64,000 nt of DNA from Bombyx mori (GCF_030269925.1 NC_085111.1:2782142-2846141), one strand, 5' to 3'; counted from the first letter of the stretch, positions 45,864-58,439 are shown. Program-made: numbers and translations. The notes: generated by a model not told the origin, from the letters alone.

Positions 45864-48504
45864 GTTGACCTACATCTATGACCTCGTTACGGCGAAATCG
45901 CAATGTAATTTCGCGACGTAAACTTTTCGGAACACTTTTACTTTGGCACCGAACTTACGGTTCAGCGACTCGATATACGGATCGGAAATGACACGAATTT
46001 CTCTTTCATTGAACGGGCCAAGAGCTTCAGGCCGTCTCCGGGCAACCTCGAAAAGGAACCGCTTTTGTTGTTTTAATTAAACCGGCTTAACTGTTCATTT
46101 TATTATATTGAATACTAACCGTTTATTATCTTCGGTTATGGTCGACGAAATCTTAACCTATTTAACAATATGACCATTTAATTGATCGTGAAAAAAAACT
46201 GTGCCAGTTCATGTTGGTAAATCTACGGTAAATAATGTTGTAGTCAGGATTTAAATAAATAATAAAACGAATTTACTCCATTGGAAATAATGTATGCTTA
46301 TGTATGATCGATTTCTTTCAGTCTTCAATTAAATGTATAGATTGCTGCTAATAATTGTAGAGAACACGCATGATCAAATATTTGACTTTTATTATAAATA
46401 AAGCTGAAGTCCTGGTTATCACAGCCATGACCCTCTACTTGAAAAACCTCTTCAAACATTTTGGCTGCGAGGAATACTACCAGAACTAAAAGTCGAAGAT
46501 ATTTTCTTTGTGTCCTAGTGCAGGCTAGATCTGGCTTTGGATATTTGGCCAAAGTTATAAAGTTATAATAATGCCATCGATCGATAGGACTACAAATTTG
46601 TAAATATTCCGTTACATAGATACAAGGCAAACTAATACGGGCGTCTTAAATGACTGAAATTCCGACCACTCCAAAAAAATCAGCTCCCAACCCAAGTATA
46701 TTCATTCCACTAAAAATGTATTCCAAGTCTGAAAGAATAAAGTGTCAGGTGACTAATACCAGACATGACCCAGTTAGTAAGGATCAAACATCACAATAGC
46801 ATAATCTCTACTCCCGTTCATCAATGGACGACAGAATTTTGAGATCCCCCAACAAGATCACGACATGTTTCACTGTAATCTTCTAATTAGGGAGTCGAGT
46901 TCGAGGCGGAAGAAGATTTTATGATGATTGGCCAAAACATTCTGTCAAGTAGCGGTAACGGATCAGCTAGAATCACATCTGATGACACCAACAATACGAT
47001 ACTCATCACTGCCACGTTTAAAGCTAGACAGTGTAATCCAAATAGTCTAAATTCTAGAACAATATGGAAGGATTTTTTTAAGTTCACTTCATAGTTTTGC
47101 CATTAAAGACTGATTAAGTCAACGGCCCTGCTGAACAATTATAAGATACTTATGCCAAATTATTATCAGGGCCTACAGATTCCGCAACATTCCCATGTCT
47201 ATAAATTGCATTAATGGTTCTTAAATGAGAGCATATTGTAATTTAAAAACAACTGAATAGCGCCAATACCAGCATTCTCTATCCATTGTTAATGAACATC
47301 CCCTATGCATTCTATGTGATAGTGATAATCGCATTATTTTTTTGCGCACTATTGACGTCATCGATACGTGAATCCGACAGAATCACGCGCGGTTTATAAC
47401 ACACAACTTTCTCTAGGCTGCGCAATCGCATTTGCTTATTTTTCGCTGCTTTTTTGCACGTTACATTCGTTGAATGAAAACGAGTTTACAACGTAGGCTT
47501 TGAATACAAAACAATACGTTTCGCATTCAAAATTGCCAATACCGAATTCGGTAATCAGGTGAAAATTTCTAAAACAAAGAAGCCGTATAAAAGTACATTA
47601 ACTCGATAAAGCGTTCTCTTTGAAGTACGAACATTCCAAATGTTAGAAATAAACCCAATGAAGTCGTACAAATCGTCAATATAATATGTAAAATAACATC
47701 TATACATTATATATACAATTCAGGTGGTGGCGTTATTTACAAATAAAACCACACAATAATACATTTCCGAACGCTTGAATAACCTTAAAATTTCCAACCG
47801 AATAAAATCTCGAGTAATTTCATGTAAACACATTTTACGTGTTAACAGTTTATTTGTAACAAGCTTAAGTAGGCCTAGCAACGTTGAAATGTGATATTAT
47901 ATCTTTGATACACAAAAATTTACACACAAAGTTTACGTTTATCAAAATATAAATACTGCGCAGCCTGTATTTTTATTTTGATAAAAATAATTTGTCAAAC
48001 AGAACCGCTTCTTTCTGTGCCTCGGTATAATATATTCTATGAAATGCAGGCGTATGAGAAATTAATTTGAATACATTTGAGAAGAAGAAAGAAAGAAAAT
48101 GTGCGCGGGCACCTCTCTCCCTTGCCTTAACAGTATACAACAATATACGAAACGTAACTCTCTCTCTCTTTCTATTTTCACTAACTTATATCTCCCTCTC
48201 AACTTCCATTCGCTGATCACACTTTTCGTAACGCACTCGTCAAGCATTCACCAGCTTATCCCCCAAGTCAAGGGCACGTAAAGAAGTTTTACTTAAAAAA
48301 ATAAAAACTCGCATATCACCCTCCCCGTTTCGATTGGACAATTCCATAAATATTCTCAAAAAAAAAACATCCAAAACTTCAACCCAATCAGATAAACCAC
48401 ACGCAACGGCTTCACGAACGGACAAACAAATAATACTTGTTATAATAAACAAACAAATTTTATTTATATACAGCGAGTAAAGGGTTTGTTTTCGAAGCGT
48501 TTTT
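45864..48504. other. Intergenic stretch with unexplained minus-strand open frames
   Basis: 45864-46070 is moderately GC-rich. On the minus strand, a 66-codon frame at 47087-46887 has a hydrophobic segment (H-C-L-A-L-N-V-A-V-M-S-I-V-L-L-V), and a 101-codon frame lies at 46630-46325. They could be remnants of a membrane protein, but I recognise no family and see no clear splice sites joining them. A CT-rich run lies at 48105-48200. Confidence 0.35.
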
Positions 48505-48746
48505 ACTGGTGGTAGGACCTCTTGTGAGTCCGCACGGGTAGGTACCACCACCTTGCCTATTTCAGCCGTGAAGCAGTAATGCGTCTCGGTTTGAAGGGTG
48601 GGGCAGCCGTTGTAACTATACTGAGACTTTAGAACTTACATCTCAAGGTGGGTGGCGCATTTACGTTGTAGATGTCTATGGGCTCCAGTAACCACTTAAC
48701 ACCAGGTGGCCTGTGAGCTCGTCCATACATCTAAGCAATAAAAAAT
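48505..48746 (+). repeat. Bm1 SINE, short form
   Basis: ACTGGTGGTAGGACCTCTTG to CTAAGCAATAAAA, well preserved. Confidence 0.93.
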
Positions 48747-50537
48747 AAAAAGCAACAGAATGATAGCAAAATAAAATACATATAATGTAGAAAATAATTC
48801 ACTCGTTAAAATAAGCACAAAATTCCTTATCGTCTGGTCGGCCCGCAATGAAAACCAAAATGACTAGCGGTTGCTGACAATGTAAACTGATTAGCAACTG
48901 TGTTACTTTTCGAATTGATTAATATAATTTTTATATTTTTTTATCCTTCTAAATATTAGAAGGATAAAAAAAATTAAAAGTAGATTGAAGAGTTATTTAG
49001 GTTCTAAATAGCAAAACGTGAATACTAGGTGCAGAGATAATGCAATGGTCTGCGGCTTGTGATTCTGTAGAGACCTATTCCTCTAAAAGCCTTTACATAT
49101 ATCTGTTCTAATAAGATCTCGGAAATCGAACTCAATCTCAGTCAAATTTTAGAAAGGAAGCGATCACAGCTAATCATTAATATTAAACAAGCGTATTCAG
49201 TGACCTTAAAATTATATGAATTAATCCTGCGGTGAATCGGTGAGCTACGTACAATTAACAAATGAATTTGAAAGAAATTAAATTTTTGCGACGTACTTTT
49301 TTTTAACATTACTCGGACACTTAAAAATCGGTCGCTGTTTAGGCTAAGCGTTAACGCCGTAACTGATAACAATAGGTAATACTTCGGTATGAGTTAAAAC
49401 GCTCGAGAGTGAAACTAACACAAAACCACAGGCGGAATAACTTTCATCTTTACGAGATAACGAAAGCGTACTTTTACTTTCAATCGCACAAGATCGGTAA
49501 AATACATTTTCAGAATATGCATTTAAATCAAAATCATTTAGGTACGTTGTGATTCCATATTCATTTTATGCGCACGCACGAAAATATTTACTTTGCAATT
49601 ATCGTCCGGGGATTATCTCAATGGCTTGTTCATTACAATCCAGACGAGACGAGATTGGCGAAAGACGAATTCTTAGTCTGCTATGGTAACGAAAAACCAG
49701 TCCAAAAACGAAGCTTCTAAATTTAAAAAGAAATTAAAAGAAAAAAAAAGGTTTTAATCATGTGTACAACTAAAGAAGCAACGGCATTTTGAGTATGGAC
49801 ATTTAATATAATTAAATTAAATATAAATATAAAAAGTATAAATAATTATAATTTCTAGTTTTAACATTCCAACTCGTTGTGTCAGGAAATAAAACAAATT
49901 AGTATACCTATCTATGTATACGAAAAAGAAACAAATATCTGAAGGGCGCCTTCGATTAGCACTTACTAAACCTGACATATCATCCAGAACGAAAAACAAT
50001 ACAAAAACGAAGTCTCTTAAATTCGTTTTCGACCGTACACAAATACGTCACTCACCGCGACCCAGATTTTGAGATACGAAAATAAAAGCCCATAATAAAT
50101 TTTACCACGAAAGGAATCAACGTTGAAAATGACGACACTCATGAGGCACAACAGGAAAACATTCGTTCATTCAAAGATGAGAGAACCGAACGGGAAATAG
50201 CGAAAGACTAATGCGAAAGCGAAACCTCTCTTAATTACTTTCATTTGTACAGAAACTGTTACAGTAGGTCTCCGTCGACCTAGATATCTCGATTTGCATT
50301 GAATGTACACATAATATTTACAGTATCAATGACTATTCACTTTGGATCAATGAACGATTTTTTTTATTGCTATTGGACACGAAACTGGAGTGGAAGAGCT
50401 GGTGGGCGAATGGTAAGTCTAGAATGAAAAGAGATAATACAACTGTAACATTTTTGGCGCCAGTTTCAATAAGTAAGACCCCGGGCGTAGCATTGTGATT
50501 TAAAGGATCGGGTAGACGTTATCCCGCTGCGAATCAA
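48747..50537. other. Intergenic stretch with a perfect hairpin
   Basis: 48936-48952 and 48956-48972 are perfect 17-base inverted copies (TTTTTTTATCCTTCTAA and its complement) with a 3-base loop. Otherwise I see nothing that I can name. Confidence 0.5.
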
Positions 50538-50801
50538 ACTGGTGGTAGGACATCTTGTGAGTCCGAACGGGTAGGTACCACCACCCCGCCTATTTCTGCC
50601 GTGAAGCAGTAATGCGTTTCGGTTTGAAGGATGGGGCAGCCGTTGTAACTATACTGAGACCTTAGAAGTCGTATCATCATATGCTACTCATATCTCAAGG
50701 TGAGTGGCGGTATTTACGTTGTAGATGTCTATGGGCTCCGGTAACCACTTAACATCAGGTGGGCTGTGAGCTCGTCCACTCATCTAAGCAATAAAAAAAA
50801 A
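50538..50801 (+). repeat. Bm1 SINE, short form with 25-bp insertion
   Basis: ACTGGTGGTAGGACATCTTG to CTAAGCAATAAAA. About 25 extra bases (GTCGTATCATCATATGCTAC and a few more) interrupt the CTTAGAAC/TTATATCTCAAGG junction. Confidence 0.9.
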
Positions 50802-51089
50802 CTTCATCTCATCTATTAACGTGAGCCGCGATGTTTATGCTATGGTCAAATGAAACATTTTAACTTGATTTATTGTAACAATCATGCGCTGACCTTGCTT
50901 CTTATCAAATGGGTTAAATTACAAAACCTACTTAGATGTTGTTAGTGGCACAGATTTCGGTGCGAAGGGTCAGATAGATTTTACACAATACTTGTTTTTG
51001 ATGAATTTGATTTTACACCACTGCTTTTTTATCCTACTTAACTACCAGAAGCCTCAAGGGGATATTCTGGTTTCATCTTAATTGGGAGG

Positions 51090-51260
51090 CGTGCTCGCCG
51101 TGCCCAAGCTGTGTGGAGTTGCTAAAACGAACCCCTAGCAAGAGCAATGCTTCGCTGAATCTACCACCGGATCGGAATCGCAACCCACTGAGACGATCCA
51201 GTGGGTCGTGTCTATGGGTTAAGTTGCACGTCAAAGTCTTCGTCGCATTCTACGAATTCA
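51090..51260 (+). repeat. Dispersed repeat family C, partial
   Basis: CCTAGCAAGAGCAATGCTTC, CTACCACCGGATCGGAATCG, CCCACTGAGACGATCC. It lacks the middle CGGCGAGAAACTCAG part. The 68-codon open frame over it is not a gene. Confidence 0.75.
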
Positions 51261-51737
51261 ATAACGACGGCCACCTACAACTGCCAATGACTTCGAGCTC
51301 TCGTCCAAAAATTAGATAGTACCATTCTCTTTGTAATAGATATTCGCTCCGGTAACCAATTTATGTCATATAGGCGGGAGGCTGATCTGTCTTTCTGAAC
51401 TAACTAAATAACCTGTAGTGATAAGGTTAAATTTAAGTCTTTAAGTTTAACGATAAGCAATTTAGAAGCTATAAGCGAACAGATGAGCTCATTCACATAT
51501 GTCAATGTACCGTTAAAATATAACAGTTAGTCACCAAATTCTTCTGAAACAAAGACATGCGACAACCCATAGCAGAACTAGATGCCGTATGACGCGTAAT
51601 TCTTACTAAAATTTTATCTGAGATCTAGGGGCAACGAAAACAACAATGTTTCTGATCGTTTTTGGACTTTTGTATCCTCAAACGGGTTTTTACGAAGGCC
51701 CAGTATAGGTCCAATAGGGCAGCCGTTTTTCCTTCTT

Positions 51738-51790
51738 CCGAGTGTAACTAGAATATCCCCTTAGGTTGCCAGCGATTAGGTATAAAAAAA
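51738..51790 (-). repeat. Family C end fragment
   Basis: CCCCTTAGGTTGCCAGCGAT and TAGGTATAAAA resemble the end seen at 3240-3285. Confidence 0.5.
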
Positions 51791-53313
51791 CGGTTTTCCA
51801 AATGCGATTCAGCATTAGACCTAATATCCTAAAGTGTATTGATAGCCAGTTTGACCATTCACTCTAATAAGCAAACATGAAGCGTCTTAAACTATTCTTC
51901 TTCTGAGTCGGTATCTTCATTTCTGAAGGTCGTATCTAGTTTGAAATGTTGACCACTCAATGGACTTTGCTTATCCACGTCTTCCTGTCCTCGGCGGTCT
52001 TTATATTATAGCCTCGGTTATTGACAGGCCAGTGAGCGTCTTTACTAGATAAAACCACCGGGTAGGTGAGCGTGCTCTTCTCCCGTCAACCTGACCAATT
52101 ACCATTAGCTTCTCTAAATTATATCAGGCTCTTGAACTACAACATATTTAATTATGTACATACTGTACACGTTATTTCTTAACGCACCCACAGTAACTTA
52201 ACGTGGCGAGATAAACGTTATCGGTTGTTCAACTCGTATTTTTTAAATAGACAAAAAACAAATTACGTTATTTATTTTTGTGCTCGATTTTAAATAATGT
52301 CGTAATCACATTGATGCTCAGGGTTAACAGGATATTTTTATCTTCACTTAGTACTGTCGATGACTTTATTTATGTTAATATATGGATTGCAGTGATAGAT
52401 ATTGATTTTTAAATAAAACTTAATAAACAAATTTAAATAAAATATTGTGTAGCAAATATGTGCTATAATTTCGAAAAAGATTTTGTTCTCAAACGCGTAA
52501 ATAGTTTATTAAAACCAGCGGCATCAATGTATTCATTACAAATTTTTCGGTGAAATTTTTGTAGCCTTCATTTTGGGCAACTCAAGCGCAACTTTTGTTT
52601 TGATTCCAACATCTGATTTTTCATATTGATTTAACTAAATGAATACTACTTAAAACAGAACATCAGATGTGACGTGTGATTTTCGAATTTTCAAATTTAT
52701 GGCGTCTCGATTAGACGTACAGCCTTTCCAAAAAAAAAACTTAAAACAAGAACAGGAAAAAGGCGCATTATGTTTCGTAAAACTCATTATTTCTCGTGTC
52801 TATTTTTATCTATTTGTTGCCAACGTGAACTTACCTGTAGTATCCACATGATTGCGGTGAAGCTTTGCATTTCATATTTTAGCGGCATATTATGATTCAT
52901 AATATAAGTGTACATACTCCCTTAAATTATCTCTTTCGCTTCTATCAAATCGTATTCATCTGATCCAAATGACTAAAGCAGATTTTTAGTACTCTAAAGT
53001 TCAGATTCAAAACGCACAAAATAAGCATAGATTAAAAACTGTCTTTTGATTTCGAGTTTAATCCGTTATAACTAAGAAAACACTAAACAAGAGAAAATGT
53101 ACTTATCAAGTTTAAAAACATGTTTACTAGTAAGTGTATGATATGAGCACAAGTCCCTATTGAAGGAAGAGGTCGAATGTCTAGAGGTCGCAAGGATAAG
53201 GGAGTGTAAATTATTGAAAACGAATGTAGTCAAATTGATTCTTTTGTACTTTCATTCACAATCGAAAGCTACTGTAGAGAAAACACATTTAATACCTTCT
53301 CTTTTTTTATAAA

Positions 53314-53620
53314 TCTTATATTATATATTATTATAAAAATAAAAATGAATTGCTGTTTGTTAGTCTCGCTACAACTCTAGAACGGCTGGATCGATTTTGG
53401 CTAATTTTGGTTTTGAATTATTTGTGGAAGTCCAGAGAAGGTTTAAAAGGTAGATAAATATGAAAATGCTCAGAATTAAATAAAAATAACAATTTTGTTT
53501 TTCCTTTGATGTGTCCCCCGTCGGACGGATTCCTTTTGTTTGTTTTAAGCTTATTTTATACAAAAGTTTAGGTCTTTTATTTATCGATTGAGGCACTACG
53601 AAGTCTGCCGTGTCAGCTAG
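53314..53620 (+). mobile_element. Helitron-like element, type D, non-autonomous
   Basis: A|TCTTATATTATATATT at 53314 and GTCAGCTAG|T at 53617-53621. Blocks such as CTAGAACGGCTGGATCGATT and GAGGCACTACGAAGTCTGCC fit a common lepidopteran repeat. The 5' end is less certain because the region is all A and T. The open frame across it on the minus strand is not a gene. Confidence 0.6.
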
Positions 53621-54283
53621 TTTATTATAAATTAAGAAAATAGGAAATCTTCTACGAAAGTTTTGAAGTTATAAAATACGCTTCGAAAACTGTAATTTAT
53701 TATTGATTTCTCCACTATTTAATGGATGTTATTATACATATAAACCTTCTTCTTCAATCACTCTATCTATTAAAAAAAACCGCATCAAAATCCGTTGCGT
53801 AGTTTTAAAGATTTAAGCATACATAGGGACAGACAGATATAGGGACAGAGAAAGCGACTTTGTTTTATACTATGTAATGATAATTTGTGACCGACCACAA
53901 TTTATTAGCACAAATGAAATCATTCTGTCCTGATTTCGTTAATTTTATACGAAGGTGAAACGTTAACGAAAACAACAAATTACAAAGTAAATCTCGGTTG
54001 AGTTCGTTAAAATTGTTTTTGGGAAGTTCATGACGAGTCTACAAATTGAACCATCCATTAGGTACATGAAAATGTTTAAGGCCACAAAACGACGTCGTCC
54101 TAATTTGGTTTAAGTAATCTCTCGAGACATTCCGTGTGTTTAATTAACCAAAACATTAAACGCTTTGTACATTTTTAAGACTGATAAAAAAACCCGTATA
54201 TACCAGACCGGGATTCTCAACTCAATGATTCATGGAGCATAAAAATTATGAGGCTCCTTTTGAAGCGTAACGCAAACGTACAA
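53621..54283. other. Intergenic stretch, nothing recognised
   Basis: 53780-53880 has TCCGTTGCGTAGTTTTAAAG and GACAGACAGA-like text that may be the end of another old repeat. Confidence 0.4.
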
Positions 54284-54528
54284 TTTTTATTTATTGCTTG
54301 GACGTGTGGACGAGCTCACAGCCTACCTGATGTTAAGTGGTTACTGGAGCCCATAGACATCTACAACGTAAATGCGCCACCCACTTTGAGACATAAGTCC
54401 TAAGGTCTCAGTATAGTTACAACGGCTGTCCCACCATTCCAACAGAAACGCATTACTGCTTCACGGCAGAAATTGGCGGGGTGGTGGTACCTACCCATGC
54501 GGACTCAAAAGAGGTCCTACTACAAGTA
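54284..54528 (-). repeat. Bm1 SINE, short form
   Basis: TTATTTATTGCTTGGACGTG to GAGGTCCTACTACAAGTA, moderately diverged. Confidence 0.9.
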
Positions 54529-56103
54529 AAGAGCAAGCATTTGTTTTTTTAACATTTCATAAAGAACTTATTATTTTCGGTAACATTTTTATATTGAAAA
54601 ACAGGATCGTGTTATCGAAACGCGGTAAATATATTCATTCCAATAATATTTCGTAACGTTTGGATAAAGGGAGATATCACTGTTTGCATTGGCAACGTGA
54701 ATTACATACATATGTATATGTCTGTTTATTTATTGGGAATTTTTGGAACGAAGTACCTTATGGGACGATGCGGTCGGGTACACTAACCGGGAAAAAACGT
54801 CCGTAACGTAATATTTTTATTATTTATGTATAGTCTTAGTATGATAGCTATACAGTATATAATGTATAGTCTAAGTGATGACGGTTATTATTATTATTGA
54901 TATAAATAGCTGTTTCTTTGTTGTATATTATTATATATTTTTTATAAATCATTTTGAATAAAATAAAGTTGATAATTTTGTAAAGTAGTTTTATTTTTAT
55001 TAAATAATTAGTTTCTTTATACCTCGAATAGAACTTAAAATTAATATTTTTATAATAAGGTACTTCGTTCCCATCCGGTGTCCCACGACACCACACATCT
55101 TTTTTTATCATTTTACGCTACACGACAAAGTTTAAAACCAAAAGGATGCTAATAAAACACAACTAATGTAACTTTCATTAATGAAATCTGACTTGAAACG
55201 GGTATTCTCTCCGCGAATAACCCCAGACCTATGTCGTGCCTGTACGCGACAAAACACACGCACCGATCTCCAGCACTGATATGTTAATTTTATTGCACCA
55301 GCTTAAAAAAGATCCCAACCGGTTTTTTTATTTATTTCGAAAAGGAACGTAAGTGACACAAAATTACGACCTTCATGCGCATACAAACATACAGAGTGCC
55401 GATGTTTAAAAACGAGAACCTACAAAAAAAAAATTAAACATATTTACGAGTTTCTATATCATCGAAAAAAAAAAAAAAACAATATGTAAATGTTAGAGCA
55501 TCTAAACGATATTTTACGATACGAATTTTGAAACTGAACATTTGCATGTATTTCATAACTGCTTGCGTAATATATCTAAATGGTCTAGTTCGAAACGCGA
55601 ACGATCAAAAGTATCAACTTGTGACTTACGAAGATTTTCGGCGACGATATGACGATCCTCTGCAAACACTGGACGCACGTTGAAATTCGCGGATATGATC
55701 TAATGTGTAACGATACGACGCGGTTTATAATGGCTCCAGTTTTTATTTCGTTTAGAACCGGTAGTCTGTCCGAGGGGCCTCAACGCTCCGGGGGTATCAC
55801 TTATCAATCGTTATTCCGATGATTATTGGCGGTAATTTGTTACCGAATGGCGTCGCGTTTCGCGTGCTGGCCGACCACGGAGTGCCGGCATGGAGGCGTC
55901 GCTCTTGTAAACAAAACGTACTGGTGGGGGCCACGCCGAAAAGCCTGGTCGAATAGTCACCGCTCACTTACGTCACAGCTCCTCTGTACCGATCTTACCG
56001 AGTGAGAATGCGTTCCGAATTTCCTAACCCAGAAACGGCTATCTTCAGTCACCCCCTCGTAAAAATATGATCAAATGCACTAAATACTGATTAATAATTC
56101 CTA
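54529..56103. other. Intergenic stretch with a GC-rich block
   Basis: 55590-56040 is richer in GC and CpG than its surroundings. On the minus strand it has GCTGTGAC followed by GTAAGT (near 55970), a good donor, so a distal untranslated exon is conceivable. There is no open frame of note and no repeat. Confidence 0.3.
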
Positions 56104-56458
56104 TTTTTTTTTTTTTTATTACCCTTGTAGGCAAACGAGCATACGGCCCACCTGATGGTGAGTGGTTACCGTCGCCCATGGACTTCAGCAATGCCAGGGG
56201 CAGAGCCAAGCCGCTGTCTACCGCTTAATACTCTCCACAAGCCTCGTTTGAAGAAGGACATGTCATAGCGCTCGGGAAACACCGTGGAGGTGAGCTCATT
56301 CCATAGCCGGATGGTACGTGGCAAAAAAGACCTCTGGAAACGCACTGTGGATGACCGCAGTGGCTCCAGGTAGTATGGATGAACTCTACTCCGGTGGCGG
56401 GCGGTGCGATGGTAAAAACGAGATGCCGGTATCATCTCGAACAATTCCTCAGAGCACT
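56104..56458 (-). pseudogene. LINE fragment: ORF2 C-terminus and 3' tail
   Basis: The minus strand reads S-R-F-Y-H-R-T-A-R-H-R-S-R, P-R-T-I-R-L-W-N-E-L and F-P-E-R-Y-D-M-S-F-F-K-R, the closing motifs of CR1/Jockey-like LINE reverse transcriptases. It continues in frame into the GTAGGCAGACGAGCATACGG tail and a T run (A run on its own strand). This copy shows that the short tails at 11202, 12374, 16499 and 25995 are 3' ends of this LINE. 5'-truncated, no complete protein. Confidence 0.85.
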
Positions 56459-57253
56459 ATTTTAGCTTATCGAGCAGTCCTGTTCATTTGCTGACAGTAA
56501 AATTACACGCGAACCTAAATAATACATAGAGGCGAGTCTAATGGACCGACAGATAATGAGGTTATCAACCACAAAAAGGTTATTTCTAAGGCAAAATCGT
56601 TTTCGGTATTACACTAAAATAAGAAACAGAGGAATTATGATAATAATTTTATCCGAGAAAAGCCGTTATCATAATTGAAACTAGCGAATTATTTCCACAT
56701 TAGTTATAAAATTTTATTGAACTCATTTGAAAAAGTCAATAGGAAACTCACTTGTTTTACAAATATCATAATGCTTATTCAAACGCATTCATTATTATAA
56801 AAATAAAAACCTTCATCCGTCCTAATGTATTCCTCAAATAAACAAGTCACTCAACAGTCACCCTTCGAACACAGACCTTCTGTAGCAGTTCAGAAACCTT
56901 TTCGCGTCTAAAGAAACCGTTGCAGAAAATAAAAAATTGTTTTGTTATTAATAGTTCTCCATTTATTTGTCGTCAGAAGAAAAAAAAATACATTTTTCAA
57001 AGAACAAATTCAGCTGAGTATACTCGGGGTTCTCTAACCACACACGAAGGCTGTGTTTACTGAAACAAGATCGTTCGTGAACTATTAAATCCCGTCAAAA
57101 CAAAACCCTTTGTTATTATTTTTTTCAGATCTTTGTTGTAAAAAGGACCAACGGACACCGAACATAAAACACAAATCTATTTTTAGAGGTTTTTTAACCT
57201 TATCACTGTTGTAAGTAAACGCTTTAATTCGGCGACATTATTTTTTTCCTTTG
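56459..57253. other. Intergenic stretch, nothing recognised
   Basis: AT-rich, no gene or repeat seen. Confidence 0.4.
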
Positions 57254-57490
57254 TTGGGACCTCTTGTGAGTCCGCACGGGTAGGTACCACCACCCTGCCT
57301 ATTTCTGCCGTGAAGCAGTAATGCGTTTCGGTTTGAAGGGCGGGGCAGCCGTTGTAATTTTACTGAGACCTTAGAACTTATATCTCAAGGTGGGTGGCGC
57401 ATTTACGTTTTATATGTCTATGGGCTCCAGTAACCACTTAACACCAGGTGGGCTGTGAGCTCGTCCACCCATCTAAGCAATAAAAAAAAA
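57254..57490 (+). repeat. Bm1 SINE, short form
   Basis: TGGGACCTCTTGTGAGTCCG to CTAAGCAATAAAAAAAAAT. It immediately precedes the LINE fragment. Confidence 0.92.
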
Positions 57491-57516
57491 TAATATAAAA
57501 ACCATTCATTGTTAGC

Positions 57517-57954
57517 ATGTTTGATGAATTGGACATTAAGAGGGAGCTTAGGGCTTTGGCTGTGAGAGCTAACATGCTCGCCCGCAGATTCGCACGGTGT
57601 AAGGATGAAGTCAAGCACACACTATTTAGGGCATATTGTCAGTCCTTTTACACCTGCAGTCTGTGGACTGAGTACACTCAAAAGACGTTTGGAGCCCTGC
57701 GCGTCCAATACAACAAGGGCTTCAAGGCACTGATGGGGCTGTCTCGGTACTGTAGCGCGTCGACGATGTTTGCGGAGGCTCACATAGATGGCTTTTACGC
57801 GATCATTCGTAAGCGCGTGGCCTCCGCGTGGTGCCGGCTCCGGGTCAGCCCGAACAGCCTCCTGGCCGCGATAGGGAGTCGCTATTGCTGCCCTATACTG
57901 AGGCACTGGAATGAAGTCCATGTTGGCTCAAGACCAGCCATGGTCAATGCAAAA
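57517..57954 (+). pseudogene. LINE ORF2 fragment (C-terminal, after the RT domain)
   Basis: An open frame of about 143 codons before it runs into the Bm1. Motifs: R-A-N-M-L-A-R-R-F-A-R-C, V-K-H-T-L-F-R-A-Y-C-Q-S-F-Y, L-R-V-Q-Y-N-K-G-F-K-A-L-M-G-L and R-Y-C-S-A-S-T-M-F-A. This is the region after the reverse transcriptase in many insect LINEs. It starts without an RT core and has no 3' end, so it is a fragment. The codon bias is GC-rich against AT-rich flanks. Confidence 0.85.
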
Positions 57955-58401
57955 TTTTTTTTTTTTTTTTTATTGCTTAGATGGATGGACGAGCTCACAG
58001 CCCTCCTGGTGTTAAGTGGTTACTGGAGCCCATAGACATCCACAACGTAAATGCGCCACCCACCTCGAGATATAAGTTCTAAGGTCTCAGTATAGTTACA
58101 ACGGCTACCCCACCCTTCGAACCGAAACGCATTACTGCTTCACGGCGGAAATAGGCGGGGTGGTGGTACCTACCCGTGCGGACTCACAAGAGGTCCTACC
58201 ACCAGTGATTACGCAAATTATAATTTTGCGGGTTTGGTTTTTATTACACGATGTTATTCCTTCACCGTGGAAGTCAATTGTGAACATTTGTTGAGTACGT
58301 ATTTCATTAGAAAAATTGGTACCCGCCTGCGGGATTCGAACACCGGTGCATCGCTACATACGAATGCACCGGACGTCTTATCCTTTAGGCCACGACGACT
58401 T
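57955..58401 (-). repeat. Bm1 SINE, full length
   Basis: Full 3' tail, the link region (ATTACGCAAATTATAATTTT) and an intact tRNA-like head: box B-like GTGTTCGAATCCC and box A-like TGGCCTAAAGGA on the minus strand. It is inserted at the end of the LINE fragment. 447 bp. Confidence 0.95.
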
Positions 58402-58439
58402 CTATAATAAAATGAACTGCTTTTTTTAAAGAAAGATTT

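Larger units (their letters stand above)
50802..53313. other. Intergenic stretch with two family C pieces
   Basis: 51090-51260 and 51738-51790 belong to family C (listed separately). The rest, including the moderately GC-rich block 51900-52130, shows no gene or named repeat. Confidence 0.4.

Noticed and set aside
12427..58035. Many short frames ending in peptides such as L-T-A-H-L-V-L-S-G-Y-W-S-P or S-W-E-S-A-R-V-G-T-T-T
   Set aside because: They are translations of the Bm1 SINE in fixed frames, recurring wherever a copy lies. They do not indicate genes.
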